Assembly: GCF_040616545.1 (NCBI RefSeq)
Contig: NZ_CP156688.1
Span: 1,302,001-1,366,000 of the forward strand
Length of the DNA: 64,000 bases
Direction of reading: 5' to 3'
Origin: Akkermansia muciniphila
GTDB taxonomy: Bacteria; Verrucomicrobiota; Verrucomicrobiia; Verrucomicrobiales; Akkermansiaceae
Part shown: positions 1-8,681 of the stretch, piece after piece
How the letters are laid out: each line of letters begins with the position of its first letter
How positions within the stretch are numbered: position 1 is the first letter of the stretch
The notes under the pieces: model-generated
What the model saw: only the letters and a program-made list of their open reading frames with translations
Database searches by the model: none
What the model was told of the DNA's origin: nothing
Made by a program: the position numbers and the translations under genes

Positions 1-603
1 TGCGTGGGTCCCGTGTACAACAAGCTGGTCCGCAGAAGCCTGGTGGAAGAGCATGGCCTCCGGTTTGTAGAGGGGCTGAAGGAAGGGGAGGACCTGGCCT
101 TCCTGTTGATGCTGCTGCCCTTTGCCCCCCGGCTCCGGACCTTGTCGGACCGTTTTTACCATTACCGGAGGGAACGGCCCGGCTCCGCCACGTATGGAAG
201 GGACCTGCTGCTGGGGGATTTCCGCATGGACCTGATGGGCATGGACCGGGTAGCCCGTTTCTGGGAACGGCATGGATTGCTTGATTCTGCGGCGCTCTTC
301 GGTCTGGTGGACTACTACATGGAATTCATCCGCAGGCACTTCATCATGAAGGAGGGCGCCTTCTTCAAGGCCTCACGGGAAGAACGGGAAGTCCTCCTTT
401 CCGGATGGAAAAAGTGGCTGGAACTGGTGGGCGCGGAGAAAACCCTCAGCCAACTGGACAGGTGGGACCAGGCGTTCTGCCGTCTGCTGCTGGACTACCC
501 CCTTCAGGGCAATTTCCTTTCTTCCCTGCATTGCCGCCTGATGTCATCCCGCAAAGGGCGCCGGGGGGCTTATTATGCCTTGAAACGGCATCTTATGGAA
601 TAA
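1..603 (+). CDS. Glycosyltransferase (GT2-like), C-terminal part only
   Basis: The reading frame is open from the first base of the window, so the gene begins upstream and only about 200 C-terminal residues are visible. The segment GPVYNKLVRRSLVEEHGL followed by EGEDLAFLL resembles the acceptor-binding part of GT2 family enzymes, which commonly read W/YNKLYRRSLLEE...F.EG...EDE. No signal peptide or membrane segment is seen in this part. The donor-binding DxD region lies outside the window, so substrate and linkage cannot be judged. The upstream GTG at position 4 is probably just an internal valine codon. The family call is moderate; a surface polysaccharide role is inference. Confidence 0.6.
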   Translation, partial: CVGPVYNKLVRRSLVEEHGLRFVEGLKEGEDLAFLLMLLPFAPRLRTLSDRFYHYRRERPGSATYGRDLLLGDFRMDLMGMDRVARFWERHGLLDSAALFGLVDYYMEFIRRHFIMKEGAFFKASREEREVLLSGWKKWLELVGAEKTLSQLDRWDQAFCRLLLDYPLQGNFLSSLHCRLMSSRKGRRGAYYALKRHLME

Positions 604-621
604 GGCGAAGAGAACTTCTGC

Positions 622-643
622 CCTTTTCCGGAAAAGGAATTTT
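622..643. terminator. Palindromic hairpin between convergent genes
   Basis: CCTTTTCC is followed directly by GGAAAAGG and then AATTTT. It lies between the end of the plus-strand glycosyltransferase and the end of the minus-strand DJ-1 gene, so it could end transcription of the first. The hairpin is short and the T-run weak. Confidence 0.35.
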
Positions 644-697
644 GATCGGAGGCGCGCAACCGCGGCAGGAGGCATCCCGGTCCGGTAATTACGGCTT

Positions 698-1261
698 TTA
701 CACGCCCATATAGCACATCTGCTCCTTGAGCTGGGCCACCTGGAGGTCTTCTCCCAGGTATTCCCCGATGCAGTAGCCGAAGAGCATGGCGGCTCCGGGG
801 CCGTTGGCGGTAAGCATGTTGCCGTCCAAAACCACGTTTTCATCCTTGACGATGTGGGCTCCGGCTTCGTTGAGTTCCCGGTAGACGTCCTGGGCCGGGT
901 AGGCCGTGACATTCTTGTCCTTGACCAGGCCGGCTTTCGCCAGGACGATGGGGGCGGCGCAGATGGCGGCCACCAGCTTGCCCGCGGCATGCATCTTCTT
1001 GACCAGATGGATGACTTCCGGCGTATCACGGAGCACCCAGGCGCCTGCGCCGCCGGGCAGAATCAGGGCGTCCAGCTTGTCCGCATGAAGCTTGTCCAGC
1101 ATGGTGTCCGTGGTGACGGTCACGTCATGGGTGCTGACCACCTTGTCAGACTGCACGCCGGCCAGCTGCACGTCAAAGTTCAGGCGGCGCAGAATGTCCA
1201 GCGGGGCCATGAGTTCTATTTCTTCAAATCCGGGGGCGGCAAGAATGGCGACTTTTTTCAT
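698..1261 (-). CDS. DJ-1/PfpI family protein
   Basis: A 187-residue cytoplasmic protein of the DJ-1/ThiJ/PfpI superfamily. It opens with MKKVAILAAPGFEEIE; Glu16 matches the conserved acidic partner, and Cys101 in AAICAAPIVLAKAG is the nucleophile-elbow cysteine. LPGGAGA at 68-74 is the family glycine loop. Members act as glyoxalase III/deglycase-like or stress proteins; the exact activity cannot be read here. I chose the ATG at 1261 over one 12 codons upstream because the fold begins directly at MKKVAIL. It is the last of three minus-strand genes after nagA and the E2-like gene, 63 bases after the latter, so co-transcription is possible. Confidence 0.85.
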   Translation of the reverse strand: MKKVAILAAPGFEEIELMAPLDILRRLNFDVQLAGVQSDKVVSTHDVTVTTDTMLDKLHADKLDALILPGGAGAWVLRDTPEVIHLVKKMHAAGKLVAAICAAPIVLAKAGLVKDKNVTAYPAQDVYRELNEAGAHIVKDENVVLDGNMLTANGPGAAMLFGYCIGEYLGEDLQVAQLKEQMCYMGV

Positions 1262-1324
1262 GGTTAATGAGACAAGGGGAGGGAATGGAACGTTCAAGGA
1301 AAAGGGGGCAGAATGCCAGCAGCC

Positions 1325-2365
1325 CTACAGGAGAAGCAGGACCGGATTTTCCAGCAGGGTCTTGAATTCTGCGGCGATCTTGGACGCCTTGCATTCCGGC
1401 AGGATGTTGGCGTTCACGTACAGCGTGACGGGAAGGATGAGCTTGGAGACGGGACGTCCCGCTTCTATGCCCGTCTTGGGCGTGGTGCCGCCGATGCTGA
1501 TGATGCTGTGGGGCATTTCCGGGAGCACGGTGCGCTGTGCTTCCACGTTCACGCCGCTGTCGCAGAGCAGAATGTTCGGGGAAATGCTGCCCGTGGGGGG
1601 CGGTCCTGCGGCAGGGGCGGCCAGCCGTTCCATGGCGATGTTGTAAATCGTCTTACCGGAGGCGTTTTCAATGAAGACGTATTTTTCTCCCTTGTCCAGC
1701 ACCATGAGCAGTTCCGCTGCGGCGTCTCCCGCCAGCCATTCCGGCTCGCTGATGCACGCTTTCACCGCAGCGCGCACCACGTAGTCAAAGAGGCTGTAGC
1801 GGCCGCCGATGAGTTTTTCACACTGGACGGCGATGGGCGTGCTGATGGCGGCCAAATAGGCCATATTGGCCTCCAGGGAGTACAGGTAGAAGTTGTCCAC
1901 GCGTGTGGCGTGGCGCGTATCCCTGGGTGCCAGCGGGGTCTGCACCCGGCGGGCCGGGCCGCTTGCGGGGCGTATGGCGGCGCGCACGTCCGCGGCCATG
2001 ATTTTGCCGTGCGGGCCGGTGCCTTTCAGGGTACCGGGATTCAGCCCTGCTTCCGCGGCCAGTTTGGCGGCCAGCGGACTGCATTTGACGGGAGGGCACG
2101 GCGGGCAGTCGCAGGAGGCCGCGCCGAATTCCGACTGAAGCAGCGCAATGGGCGCGCCCACGGCGGCGGAACCGCCTTCCGGCACCAGGATTTCCGTCAG
2201 GGTTCCGTCCTCGCATGCCTGGAGCTCCACGTGGGCCTTGTCCGTCTCAATGTCGGCCAAATGGTCGCCGACTTCTACGAAGTCTCCTATCTTTTTGACC
2301 CATCTCAGGACGATGCCTTCATGCATGGAGTCGGACAGGCGGGGCATTTCAATGGTAATAGCCAT
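1325..2365 (-). CDS. E2-like lipoyl protein with degenerate acyltransferase domain
   Basis: 346 residues with the domain order of a 2-oxoacid dehydrogenase E2. The lipoyl domain covers about residues 1-80, with the lipoylation site ETDKAHVEL at Lys43. A peripheral subunit-binding domain lies around 115-150 (SPLAAKLAAEAGLNPGTLKG). A shortened acyltransferase-like domain runs to the end, LLENPVLLLL. The E2 active-site motif DHRxxDG is replaced by NANILPE, so the catalytic His and Asp positions are Ala and Pro. I infer a non-catalytic lipoyl carrier or E3-binding component rather than a working acetyltransferase. No E1 or E3 gene is adjacent. It sits between nagA and the DJ-1 gene on the same strand. 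Confidence 0.8.
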   Translation of the reverse strand: MAITIEMPRLSDSMHEGIVLRWVKKIGDFVEVGDHLADIETDKAHVELQACEDGTLTEILVPEGGSAAVGAPIALLQSEFGAASCDCPPCPPVKCSPLAAKLAAEAGLNPGTLKGTGPHGKIMAADVRAAIRPASGPARRVQTPLAPRDTRHATRVDNFYLYSLEANMAYLAAISTPIAVQCEKLIGGRYSLFDYVVRAAVKACISEPEWLAGDAAAELLMVLDKGEKYVFIENASGKTIYNIAMERLAAPAAGPPPTGSISPNILLCDSGVNVEAQRTVLPEMPHSIISIGGTTPKTGIEAGRPVSKLILPVTLYVNANILPECKASKIAAEFKTLLENPVLLLL

Positions 2366-2451
2366 GGAGGTGAATGTTGAACGTTGGAATACGGTAAGGG
2401 GGGGATGGCGCGCCGGAGGGGTTCCGCCCCGTCCGGCGCGCGGCTGCGCGG

Positions 2452-3597
2452 TTACGCGCTGTATTTTTCCACGCCGTCGATGAACACCCGGGAGGTGTTG
2501 AAGTCATCGTCCAGCAGAACCATGTCAGCGGTGAAGCCGGGGGCGATCTTGCCCAGGCCTTCCAGGCCCAGGGACTGCGCCTGGTTCCAGGAGGTGGCCT
2601 TCACCAGTTCGCTGAGGGGCTTGCCGGTCAGGCGGTGCACGTTTTTCAGGCCGTGGGCGTATTTGAGGGTGCTGCCGGCCAGGGCGCCGGATTCCTGAAG
2701 GCGCGCCACGCCGTCTTTCACGATGATGGGCAGGCCGCCCAGGTCCCCGGGGCCGTCCGGCATCCAGGAGCAGGCCAGGGAGTCCGTAATCATCATCTGG
2801 TCCGTTTCCTTGTTCTTGAACACGGTCTTGAGCATGTCCGCGCAGAGGTGGATGGTGTCGCAGATGATTTCAATCTTGATTTCCCTGTCCAGCAGGCCGG
2901 AGCCCACCAGGCCGATTTCACGGTGGTGCAGGGGAGACATCTGGTTGCAGTAGTGGGTCAGGTGCACGAGGCCCGCGGATTTGGCCTTGTTGAAGTCCGC
3001 ATGGGTGGCGGCACTGTGGCCCGCGGAGCAGCGGATGCCGTTGGCGGTGGCCTTTTCAATGAATTCCACGGCTCCGGGCATTTCCGGCGCCAGGGAGACC
3101 AGCAGAACCTTGGCAATGGAGTCCAGGTTGGCTACTTCATCATAATCCGGCTGGCGCACGAAGGCGGGGTTCTGGGCGCCGCAGCACTTGGGATTGATGA
3201 ACGGCCCTTCCAGGTGGATGCCGGGCGTCTTGGCGAACTCCTGGTTCTTCATGTATTCCGCCACGGAGGCGCACACGTCTTCCAGTACCTTGGGAGACAG
3301 CGTGAGCGTGGTGGGCAGCCAGGAGGTGACGCCTTCCTTCATCTTGCATTCCGCAATGGTGCGAAGGCTTTCCAGCTTGGCGTCACAGGTGTCGCAACCG
3401 CCGGCGCCGTGGCTGTGGATGTCAATAAAACCGGGAAGGAGCATTTTCCCTTCCGCGTCCACCACCTTGTCCGCGGCGGGGAGCTCGCTCCCGGCGGGGT
3501 AGACGGCGGTGATGGTCTTGCCTTCGATTTCCACGGCAGCCCCGGGCAGGTCAATGCCGGGGGAGATGATGCGTGCGTTTTTAATGAGTGTTTTCAT
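2452..3597 (-). CDS. nagA: N-acetylglucosamine-6-phosphate deacetylase
   Basis: Removes acetate from GlcNAc-6-phosphate in the cytoplasm, the first committed step of amino-sugar catabolism. At 381 residues it has the normal family length. Visible motifs are the metal site DIHSHG near residue 60, HLEGPFINP near 130, AGHSAATHADF near 195, LTHYCNQMSPLHHRE near 215, and the catalytic Asp in MMITDSLA near 270. The N-terminal beta-sandwich strand (MKTLIKNARII) supports the ATG at 3597. It is the first of a minus-strand run (nagA, E2-like, DJ-1) with gaps of 86 and 63 bases. In a mucin-degrading organism this would feed GlcNAc from host glycans into central metabolism; that context is inference. Confidence 0.95.
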   Translation of the reverse strand: MKTLIKNARIISPGIDLPGAAVEIEGKTITAVYPAGSELPAADKVVDAEGKMLLPGFIDIHSHGAGGCDTCDAKLESLRTIAECKMKEGVTSWLPTTLTLSPKVLEDVCASVAEYMKNQEFAKTPGIHLEGPFINPKCCGAQNPAFVRQPDYDEVANLDSIAKVLLVSLAPEMPGAVEFIEKATANGIRCSAGHSAATHADFNKAKSAGLVHLTHYCNQMSPLHHREIGLVGSGLLDREIKIEIICDTIHLCADMLKTVFKNKETDQMMITDSLACSWMPDGPGDLGGLPIIVKDGVARLQESGALAGSTLKYAHGLKNVHRLTGKPLSELVKATSWNQAQSLGLEGLGKIAPGFTADMVLLDDDFNTSRVFIDGVEKYSA

Positions 3598-3616
3598 AAA
3601 ATGGATGAATGGTTGA

Positions 3617-3906
3617 TTAATGGAGTCCGTATAGCGGTTTGAATGGATGCGGAATTATTGTTGAGCCTGTTCTGAAGATGGCAAACCATGACCACTTGCG
3701 GCAATGCGGACAACGCCCAAAGTCCCTTTTCCGTCCCGCTGGCTTGCGGAGAATGCCGTACTTGCCAAAGGGTTCTTCCATGCCGCAGTGGTTGCAGCGG
3801 ATGATCCAGCCGGGCGCCCTCCGTTCCCATTTTGCAGGTTCTCCGGCGTCGCTTCCACTTTTTCCGGAGTGAAAACCTGCTCAAGGAACCGTTTGAGAAT
3901 ATTCAT
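3617..3906 (-). pseudogene. Small zinc-ribbon protein, frameshifted
   Basis: From the ATG at 3906 the frame reads MNILKRFLEQVFTPEKVEAT and then loses sense. One frame over, the sequence continues as KWERRAPGWIIRCNHCG and FGRCPHCRKWSWFAI, a typical CxxC...CxxC zinc ribbon that ends at the TAA at 3617-3619. The downstream frame has no start codon of its own. The two halves join if the A4 tract (T4 on the plus strand, 3830-3833) had one more A, which gives LQKWERRAPG across the junction. The restored protein would be about 96 residues. Function is unknown. It lies 26 bases after the cyclophilin gene. The lesion may be real or a homopolymer sequencing error. Confidence 0.65.
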
Positions 3907-3932
3907 GCGGGGCTGGTACCGGTATGCCTGGT

Positions 3933-4526
3933 TTATTTGGCGGCGTCCAGCGTCTTGTTCCACTGGGCCACGCGGGCGGCTTCCGCCTTCAGCACGGCGG
4001 CCGCGGCGGTTTTGTCCAGAATACGGATGTCCTTGATCTTGTCTCCGCGGACGATGGAGTTGACGATGTTCTGGCCTTTCAGCACCTTGCCGAAGATGGT
4101 GTGGCGTCCGTCCAGGTGGGGCGTGGCGACGTGGGTGATGAAGAACTGGGAGCCGTTGGTGCCGGGGCCCGCGTTTGCCATGGAGAGCACGCCGGGGCCG
4201 TCATGCTTGAGGGACGGGGAAAACTCGTCTTCAAAGCTGTAGCCGGGACCGCCCATGCCCGTGCCGGTGGGATCGCCGCCCTGGATCATGAAATCCGGAA
4301 TCACGCGGTGGAATGTAATTCCCTTGTAGTAGCCCCTGTTGATGAGGTTCAGGAAGTTGGCTACGGTGACGGGCGCCTTGGAGGGATAAAGCGCCAGTTC
4401 AATGTCTCCCTTGGTGGTGGAGATGACGATGTTCACGTCCTTGAGGCCGGCAGTGGAGTCCGCAGCTGCGGAAAATCCCGCCAGAGCGCACAGGGAGCAC
4501 AACAGAAGGGTAAGGTACTTTTTCAT
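3933..4526 (-). CDS. Secreted peptidyl-prolyl cis-trans isomerase, cyclophilin type
   Basis: 197 residues with an N-terminal signal peptide ([22 protein letters not shown]), so the enzyme acts in the periplasm or outside. The cyclophilin core is clear: [19 protein letters not shown] carries the catalytic Arg, GSQFFITHV the Gln/Phe pair, and [11 protein letters not shown] the C-terminal motif. A short Ala/Lys-rich tail follows. The start at 4526 is chosen because it begins the signal peptide and has AAGAAG just upstream; the 16-codon longer frame adds nothing signal-like. It would catalyse proline isomerisation during folding of exported proteins. The frameshifted zinc-ribbon gene follows closely. 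Confidence 0.92.
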   Translation of the reverse strand: MKKYLTLLLCSLCALAGFSAAADSTAGLKDVNIVISTTKGDIELALYPSKAPVTVANFLNLINRGYYKGITFHRVIPDFMIQGGDPTGTGMGGPGYSFEDEFSPSLKHDGPGVLSMANAGPGTNGSQFFITHVATPHLDGRHTIFGKVLKGQNIVNSIVRGDKIKDIRILDKTAAAAVLKAEAARVAQWNKTLDAAK

Positions 4527-4682
4527 GGCTTCTTGTTTCCCCTCTATGTTGCCTGAAGAAAAGCAGGTTTGCAAGTAAATCGCGCGCCCTGACGGGAGAA
4601 TGGCGCGGGTCGCCGCCTTCCGGGGAAGAATTTTTCCTGAAGGAAGCCTGCCTGAAGATTACTCCCTGATAACCAGCAGATT

Positions 4683-6026
4683 TTACCTTGATCTATGAAT
4701 GACGCGGGAAAAACGGAAGATAAGCCAGGCCATGCCCAGGCTCAGGATTCCCATGACGACGAATTGCCAGGAAGGGGGAATCACCAGCATCATGGCGTAT
4801 TGGAATCCGACGGCCAGCAGGCCCAGCACGCAGTCCACCAGGTTGCCTGCGGCAATCATGTCCCCCCGCTTGTCATTGTCCGCCCGGTCCTGGAAAAAGG
4901 CGTTCAGCGGCACCAGGAACAGGGCTGCGGAAATGCCCGCCGCCATCAGCAGGGCGTAAAAGATGTGGGAGGTCATGGAAACCGTGGACAGGGCCACGCA
5001 GCTGGCCGCCATCAGCGCGCCTCCTGTCACGGAGACGTTCATCCGGATGTGGCGGCGGCAGATGACGGAGGCAATGATGCCGCCCAGCACCGTCCCCCCG
5101 CTCATCCAGGCCATCAGCATGGCACCCACGGAGCTGAAGTCGTCACTGCCTCCGGAGATTTCCTTGGCCATCTGGATAGTCATCAGCATGACCGTGCCGC
5201 CGAAGAACCAGAAATAGCCGATGCCCATTTCACTGACGCGCAGGTTCCGGTTTTTCCACAGCTTGCCCAGCTGGTGGAAGTGCTCGTAAAACAGGGACCA
5301 GGAGAAAGGCCGGAATCCTTCCGGAGCGTACCGGGGCAGGGTGAAGCTGGAGATGGCCACCGGAATGGCCAGGAGCAGGAACACCAGGCACGGGAAGGAG
5401 GCGGCATACCAGCCGTCATTAAGCCCGGAGGGTTTCAGCCATGCGTCAAACCACCGGAAGAAATCCGTTCCCAGCCAGTGGTGCCAGACTGTGTCCGTGG
5501 AAGGTTCCAGCAGGTAGCGGAACCAGACGAATACGCCAATCTGGCCGATGAGCAGGCTGAGGATGGAGGCCATTTCCACAATGCCGCTGGCGAACCCCAT
5601 GCGGGAGGTGCCCACGATGTCCTTGACAATGCCCTTCTTGGAAGGGCTGAAGATGGTGGCCTGCACCGCAAAAACGCAGAACCACAGGATGGCCCCGTGC
5701 AGGTTGTGGGTGCGCAGGCTCCAGTACATGCCCGCCAGCACGCATATCTGGAGCACGGCCATGGATTGGATGATGCGCGCCTTGCAGAAGCGGTCCGAAA
5801 GCCAGCCGACGAACGGGGAGAACAGGATGAAGGGCAGCACGATGATGGCCCCCAGCGGATATTCCAGGTCTCCCTGGGTGCCGTACAGCCACACGCCCAG
5901 CGGAATCAGCAGGAATTGCGCCCCTTTTTCATTAAAGGAGTTTTGCGCCTGGATCAGCACCAGCCGCCAGAAGGCTCCCCATGGAACTTTGCTGACGTGT
6001 CCGGGCGTATGGGGGGAATGGCTCAT
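4683..6026 (-). CDS. Major facilitator superfamily transporter
   Basis: 447 residues with about twelve hydrophobic segments spread along the length. The loop AIIVLPFILFSPFVGWLSDR between helices 2 and 3 is the MFS signature region (G...D R). The N-terminal helix has QNSFNEKGAQFLLIPLGVW, a pattern seen in LplT-like lysophospholipid transporters and their relatives, but the substrate cannot be assigned safely. It starts 4 bases after the stop of the CstA-type gene, so the two are almost certainly co-transcribed. The frame is intact with no unusual features. Confidence 0.85.
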   Translation of the reverse strand: MSHSPHTPGHVSKVPWGAFWRLVLIQAQNSFNEKGAQFLLIPLGVWLYGTQGDLEYPLGAIIVLPFILFSPFVGWLSDRFCKARIIQSMAVLQICVLAGMYWSLRTHNLHGAILWFCVFAVQATIFSPSKKGIVKDIVGTSRMGFASGIVEMASILSLLIGQIGVFVWFRYLLEPSTDTVWHHWLGTDFFRWFDAWLKPSGLNDGWYAASFPCLVFLLLAIPVAISSFTLPRYAPEGFRPFSWSLFYEHFHQLGKLWKNRNLRVSEMGIGYFWFFGGTVMLMTIQMAKEISGGSDDFSSVGAMLMAWMSGGTVLGGIIASVICRRHIRMNVSVTGGALMAASCVALSTVSMTSHIFYALLMAAGISAALFLVPLNAFFQDRADNDKRGDMIAAGNLVDCVLGLLAVGFQYAMMLVIPPSWQFVVMGILSLGMAWLIFRFSRVIHRSR

Positions 6027-6030
6027 GAAA

Positions 6031-7503
6031 TCACAGGTTGGGTTCTTCCGCTTTTTCCAGTCCGGAGCCGCGGAACAGGCAGAGCACGCCCAGGACGGCC
6101 ACCAGCAGCACGCTGGCGATCAGGGAGGCCTCATAGCTGAACCCGCACATTTCCGGGCTGGAAAACAGGTACTGGAGCACTACCAGGCTCAGGAAGGCGG
6201 CGGGAACGGCAGCGGTCCAGTAGCAGAGGTTCCTGCTGCGCAGGTAAATGGAAACGGCCCAGAGCGTGGCGGCGGCCAGGAGCTGGTTGGCCCAGCCGAA
6301 GTACTGCCAGATGATGGCGTAGTCCATGCTGCTCACGGCGATGGCGGCGGCAAAGAGGGGAATGGCGATCATCAGGCGGCGGCCCAGTTGTTCCTGGTTC
6401 AGCTTGAAGCAGTCCGCGATCATCAGGCGCGTAACCCGCAGGGCGCCGTCCCCCGTGCTGATGGGGAGAATCACTACGCCGATCATCACCAGGATGGAGC
6501 CTGCGTGGCCCATCCAGGATTCGGAAATCATCTGGATGGCCAGCGCCGGGGCCTTTCCGTTGGCCGTAGCCATTCCCAGGGCTTCCGGGGAGCCGTAGAA
6601 CGTCAGCGCAGCGGCGGCCCAGATAAAGGCGATGATTCCTTCCGTAATCATGGCGCCTCCGAAGACGGGCAGCCCTTCCCGCTCCGTCTTCAGGCACCGC
6701 GCCATCAGCGGGGACTGCGTGGCATGAAAGCCGCTCACCGCTCCGCAGGCGATGGTGATGAACATGACGGGGAACAGCGGGAAATCCGCCGGATGGCGGT
6801 TATGGAAAAAGTCCAGGTCCGGAAGCACTTCCATGCGGGGGATGTGCATCCAGTACGGCATGAAATCCGCAAAGGGCGCCAGAAGCATCACGCCCAGAAT
6901 TCCCGCGACCATGATAATCAGGGCTACGGAGAAAAGGGGGTATACCTTTCCCATGATGGCCTGGATGGGGAGGATGGTGGCCAGAAAATAGTAGCCGAAG
7001 ATGATCCACACCCATGCTGAAACGCTCCAGCCCGTCATGGGGGCCAGGATGGCGGCGGGACCCACGGCGAAGACCACGCCCACCAGCACGCTGAACACGA
7101 TGCAGACGGCGCGGCTGATCCACTGGGCCTGGCTGCCCAGGTAGCGGCCCAGGATTTCCGGCAGGTTCTCCCCCTTGTGGCGCAGGGATATCATGCCGGA
7201 AAAATAATCGTGCACCATGCCGCCGAAGATACAGCCGATGATAATCCACAGGAGTGCGGCCGGACCGTACAGCACGCCCATGACGGCGCCGAAGATAGGG
7301 CCCAGCCCCGCAATATTCAGCAGCTGGATCAGGAACACGCGCCAGCGCGGCATCACCACATAATCCACTCCGTCCGTGCAGGCCACGGCGGGAGTCTGCC
7401 GGGAGGCGTCCGGCCGGAAAATCTTTTCCAGCACCCGTCCGTAGGTGAAATAACCGGCCGCCAGGATCAATATCCCCAGGATGAAGTAGCAGTAACCGTT
7501 CAT
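6031..7503 (-). CDS. Carbon starvation CstA family transporter
   Basis: 490 residues and about 13 hydrophobic segments. The family pattern is plain: QLLNIAGLGPIFGAVMGVLYG, then GMVHDYFSGMISLRHKGENLPE, and later ACGAVSGFHATQSPLMARCL. CstA/BtsT proteins import peptides or pyruvate with protons; this is the shorter form common outside enterobacteria. It heads a two-gene unit with the MFS gene (4-base gap). Upstream lies the first inverted-repeat promoter element (7607-7793), but that element's good promoter points away from this gene. Confidence 0.9.
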   Translation of the reverse strand: MNGYCYFILGILILAAGYFTYGRVLEKIFRPDASRQTPAVACTDGVDYVVMPRWRVFLIQLLNIAGLGPIFGAVMGVLYGPAALLWIIIGCIFGGMVHDYFSGMISLRHKGENLPEILGRYLGSQAQWISRAVCIVFSVLVGVVFAVGPAAILAPMTGWSVSAWVWIIFGYYFLATILPIQAIMGKVYPLFSVALIIMVAGILGVMLLAPFADFMPYWMHIPRMEVLPDLDFFHNRHPADFPLFPVMFITIACGAVSGFHATQSPLMARCLKTEREGLPVFGGAMITEGIIAFIWAAAALTFYGSPEALGMATANGKAPALAIQMISESWMGHAGSILVMIGVVILPISTGDGALRVTRLMIADCFKLNQEQLGRRLMIAIPLFAAAIAVSSMDYAIIWQYFGWANQLLAAATLWAVSIYLRSRNLCYWTAAVPAAFLSLVVLQYLFSSPEMCGFSYEASLIASVLLVAVLGVLCLFRGSGLEKAEEPNL

Positions 7504-7606
7504 GTTGGAAAAAGTGCCAGCCCTCTCATGGACAGGCTGTCCGTTCGGGGAACTTAACTGTTCTCCCCTCTTCTGGCAAGCCGTTAGTGAAAAAGAAAAA
7601 ATACGG

Positions 7607-7793
7607 AACGGATTGCCAATCCGAAAAAGAAATCAGGCGCGGTTTTTTATGCATAGAGATATGGCCTTATGAATTTTATGATGATTTGAAATTCCCAAAA
7701 AAGAGAATCCTATCCGGAGATGGGCCGGAGCATTGATTCTCCTAAACATCTTGTTTTTATCATTTATTGTTGACTTCGGATTGGCAATCCGTT
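7607..7793. promoter_or_regulatory. Candidate invertible promoter 1 (ON for the gene at 7832)
   Basis: A 187-bp segment bounded by a perfect 19-bp inverted repeat: left 7607-7625, right 7775-7793, reading TTCGGATTGGCAATCCGTT on the right. Each arm carries the near-palindrome CGGATT-N3-AATCCG. On the plus strand a -35 TTGACT (7770-7775) lies just inside the right core, and 17 bases later, outside the core, is a -10-like TAGAGG (7793-7798). The ATG of the PEP-CTERM gene follows at 7832. At the left end the matching positions give no usable -10 (TCCGTA) toward the CstA gene. The interior also holds a GAGAATC/GATTCTC hairpin. Repeats are seen directly; inversion is inferred. Confidence 0.6.
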
Positions 7794-7831
7794 AGAGGAT
7801 AAAAGTTACTTCCATCCAACCTCTCCTAGTT

Positions 7832-8593
7832 ATGAAGAAAACATTGATAATCATTGCTTCCCTGGCTTTAGGAACGGCGGTTTCCCAGGCTGCGGTGCTG
7901 TGTTCCACTACTTTTAACCGGACCGGCACTTCCCTGGATACCGTTACAGTGAACACGACATCCGATGTGGGACTTACCTCTTCCACCTCCATCAGTTCCG
8001 GAGACTTCAGCAAGAGTTCCACGGGCAATGACCTGCTGGCTTCAGGCTCCATTCCGGCGTCCGTGTTTTCTCCCAATGCCAATGTGGGGGGTACGGGGAA
8101 CAATACGTGGAGTGTTTCCTTCACGTTCACCAACACCGGTTCCCAGGATATGGTGATTTCTTCCATTGACCTGTCCGTGATCGGGTTCACGGGGGCGGGA
8201 GCAGCCCAGAATGGCGGCGGCGGTGTGGCCAATAATGATTATGTGGGCGGATACGACGGCAATTTCAACAAGCCTGTCGATATGACTCTCTCCATTGACG
8301 GGCAGGCTGACCAGACCCTGGCTTATAACGGGTCCACGGCTGCCAACGGCACCACCGGCGCATGGACCGGCATTCATACGGGAAGCTTCAATTACAACGA
8401 CTTTCTGCTGAAAGCCGGGGAATCTCTGACCATCACCATTACGGCTTCCAACAACAGCGCTTATAACAAGGGCTGCTTTGCCGGGCTCACCGGAATCCAG
8501 ATTAACGGTGAACTGCTGGTTCCTGAACCTGCCACGGCTTCCCTGGGTCTTCTGGGGCTGGCCGTTCTGATGATGCGCCGCCGCAGAGTCTGA
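7832..8593 (+). CDS. PEP-CTERM sorted surface/secreted protein
   Basis: 253 residues. It begins with a signal peptide (MKKTLIIIASLALGTAVSQA) and ends with a sorting tail: VPEPATASLGLLGLA, a short hydrophobic stretch, then RRRR. The body is rich in Ser, Thr, Asn and Gly and predicted beta-rich, with phrases such as WSVSFTFTNTGSQDMVISS. PEP-CTERM tails are recognised by exosortase-type transpeptidases in bacteria that make exopolysaccharide; no exosortase is in this window. The specific function is unknown. Its only apparent promoter is the -35/-10 pair that spans the right repeat of element 1. It shares its overall plan with the gene at 8918. Confidence 0.85.
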   Translation: MKKTLIIIASLALGTAVSQAAVLCSTTFNRTGTSLDTVTVNTTSDVGLTSSTSISSGDFSKSSTGNDLLASGSIPASVFSPNANVGGTGNNTWSVSFTFTNTGSQDMVISSIDLSVIGFTGAGAAQNGGGGVANNDYVGGYDGNFNKPVDMTLSIDGQADQTLAYNGSTAANGTTGAWTGIHTGSFNYNDFLLKAGESLTITITASNNSAYNKGCFAGLTGIQINGELLVPEPATASLGLLGLAVLMMRRRRV

Positions 8594-8613
8594 ACGCTTC
8601 TTTTTCGTCCCGT

Positions 8614-8643
8614 CCTGTTCAATAGCCAAGCTTTTAGAACAGG
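8614..8643 (+). terminator. Possible terminator of the first PEP-CTERM gene
   Basis: CCTGTTC (8614-8620) pairs with GAACAGG (8637-8643) across a 16-base loop and is followed by TTCTTT. It lies 20 bases after the stop codon. The loop is long, so confidence is low. Confidence 0.35.
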
Positions 8644-8681
8644 TTCTTTGGTGCTCTGCATCAAAATGATGGCACGGAAGG

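Noticed and set aside
3617-3906. Programmed ribosomal frameshift in the zinc-ribbon gene
   Set aside because: The A4 tract lacks a classic slippery heptamer and a downstream stimulator; a one-base indel explains it more simply.
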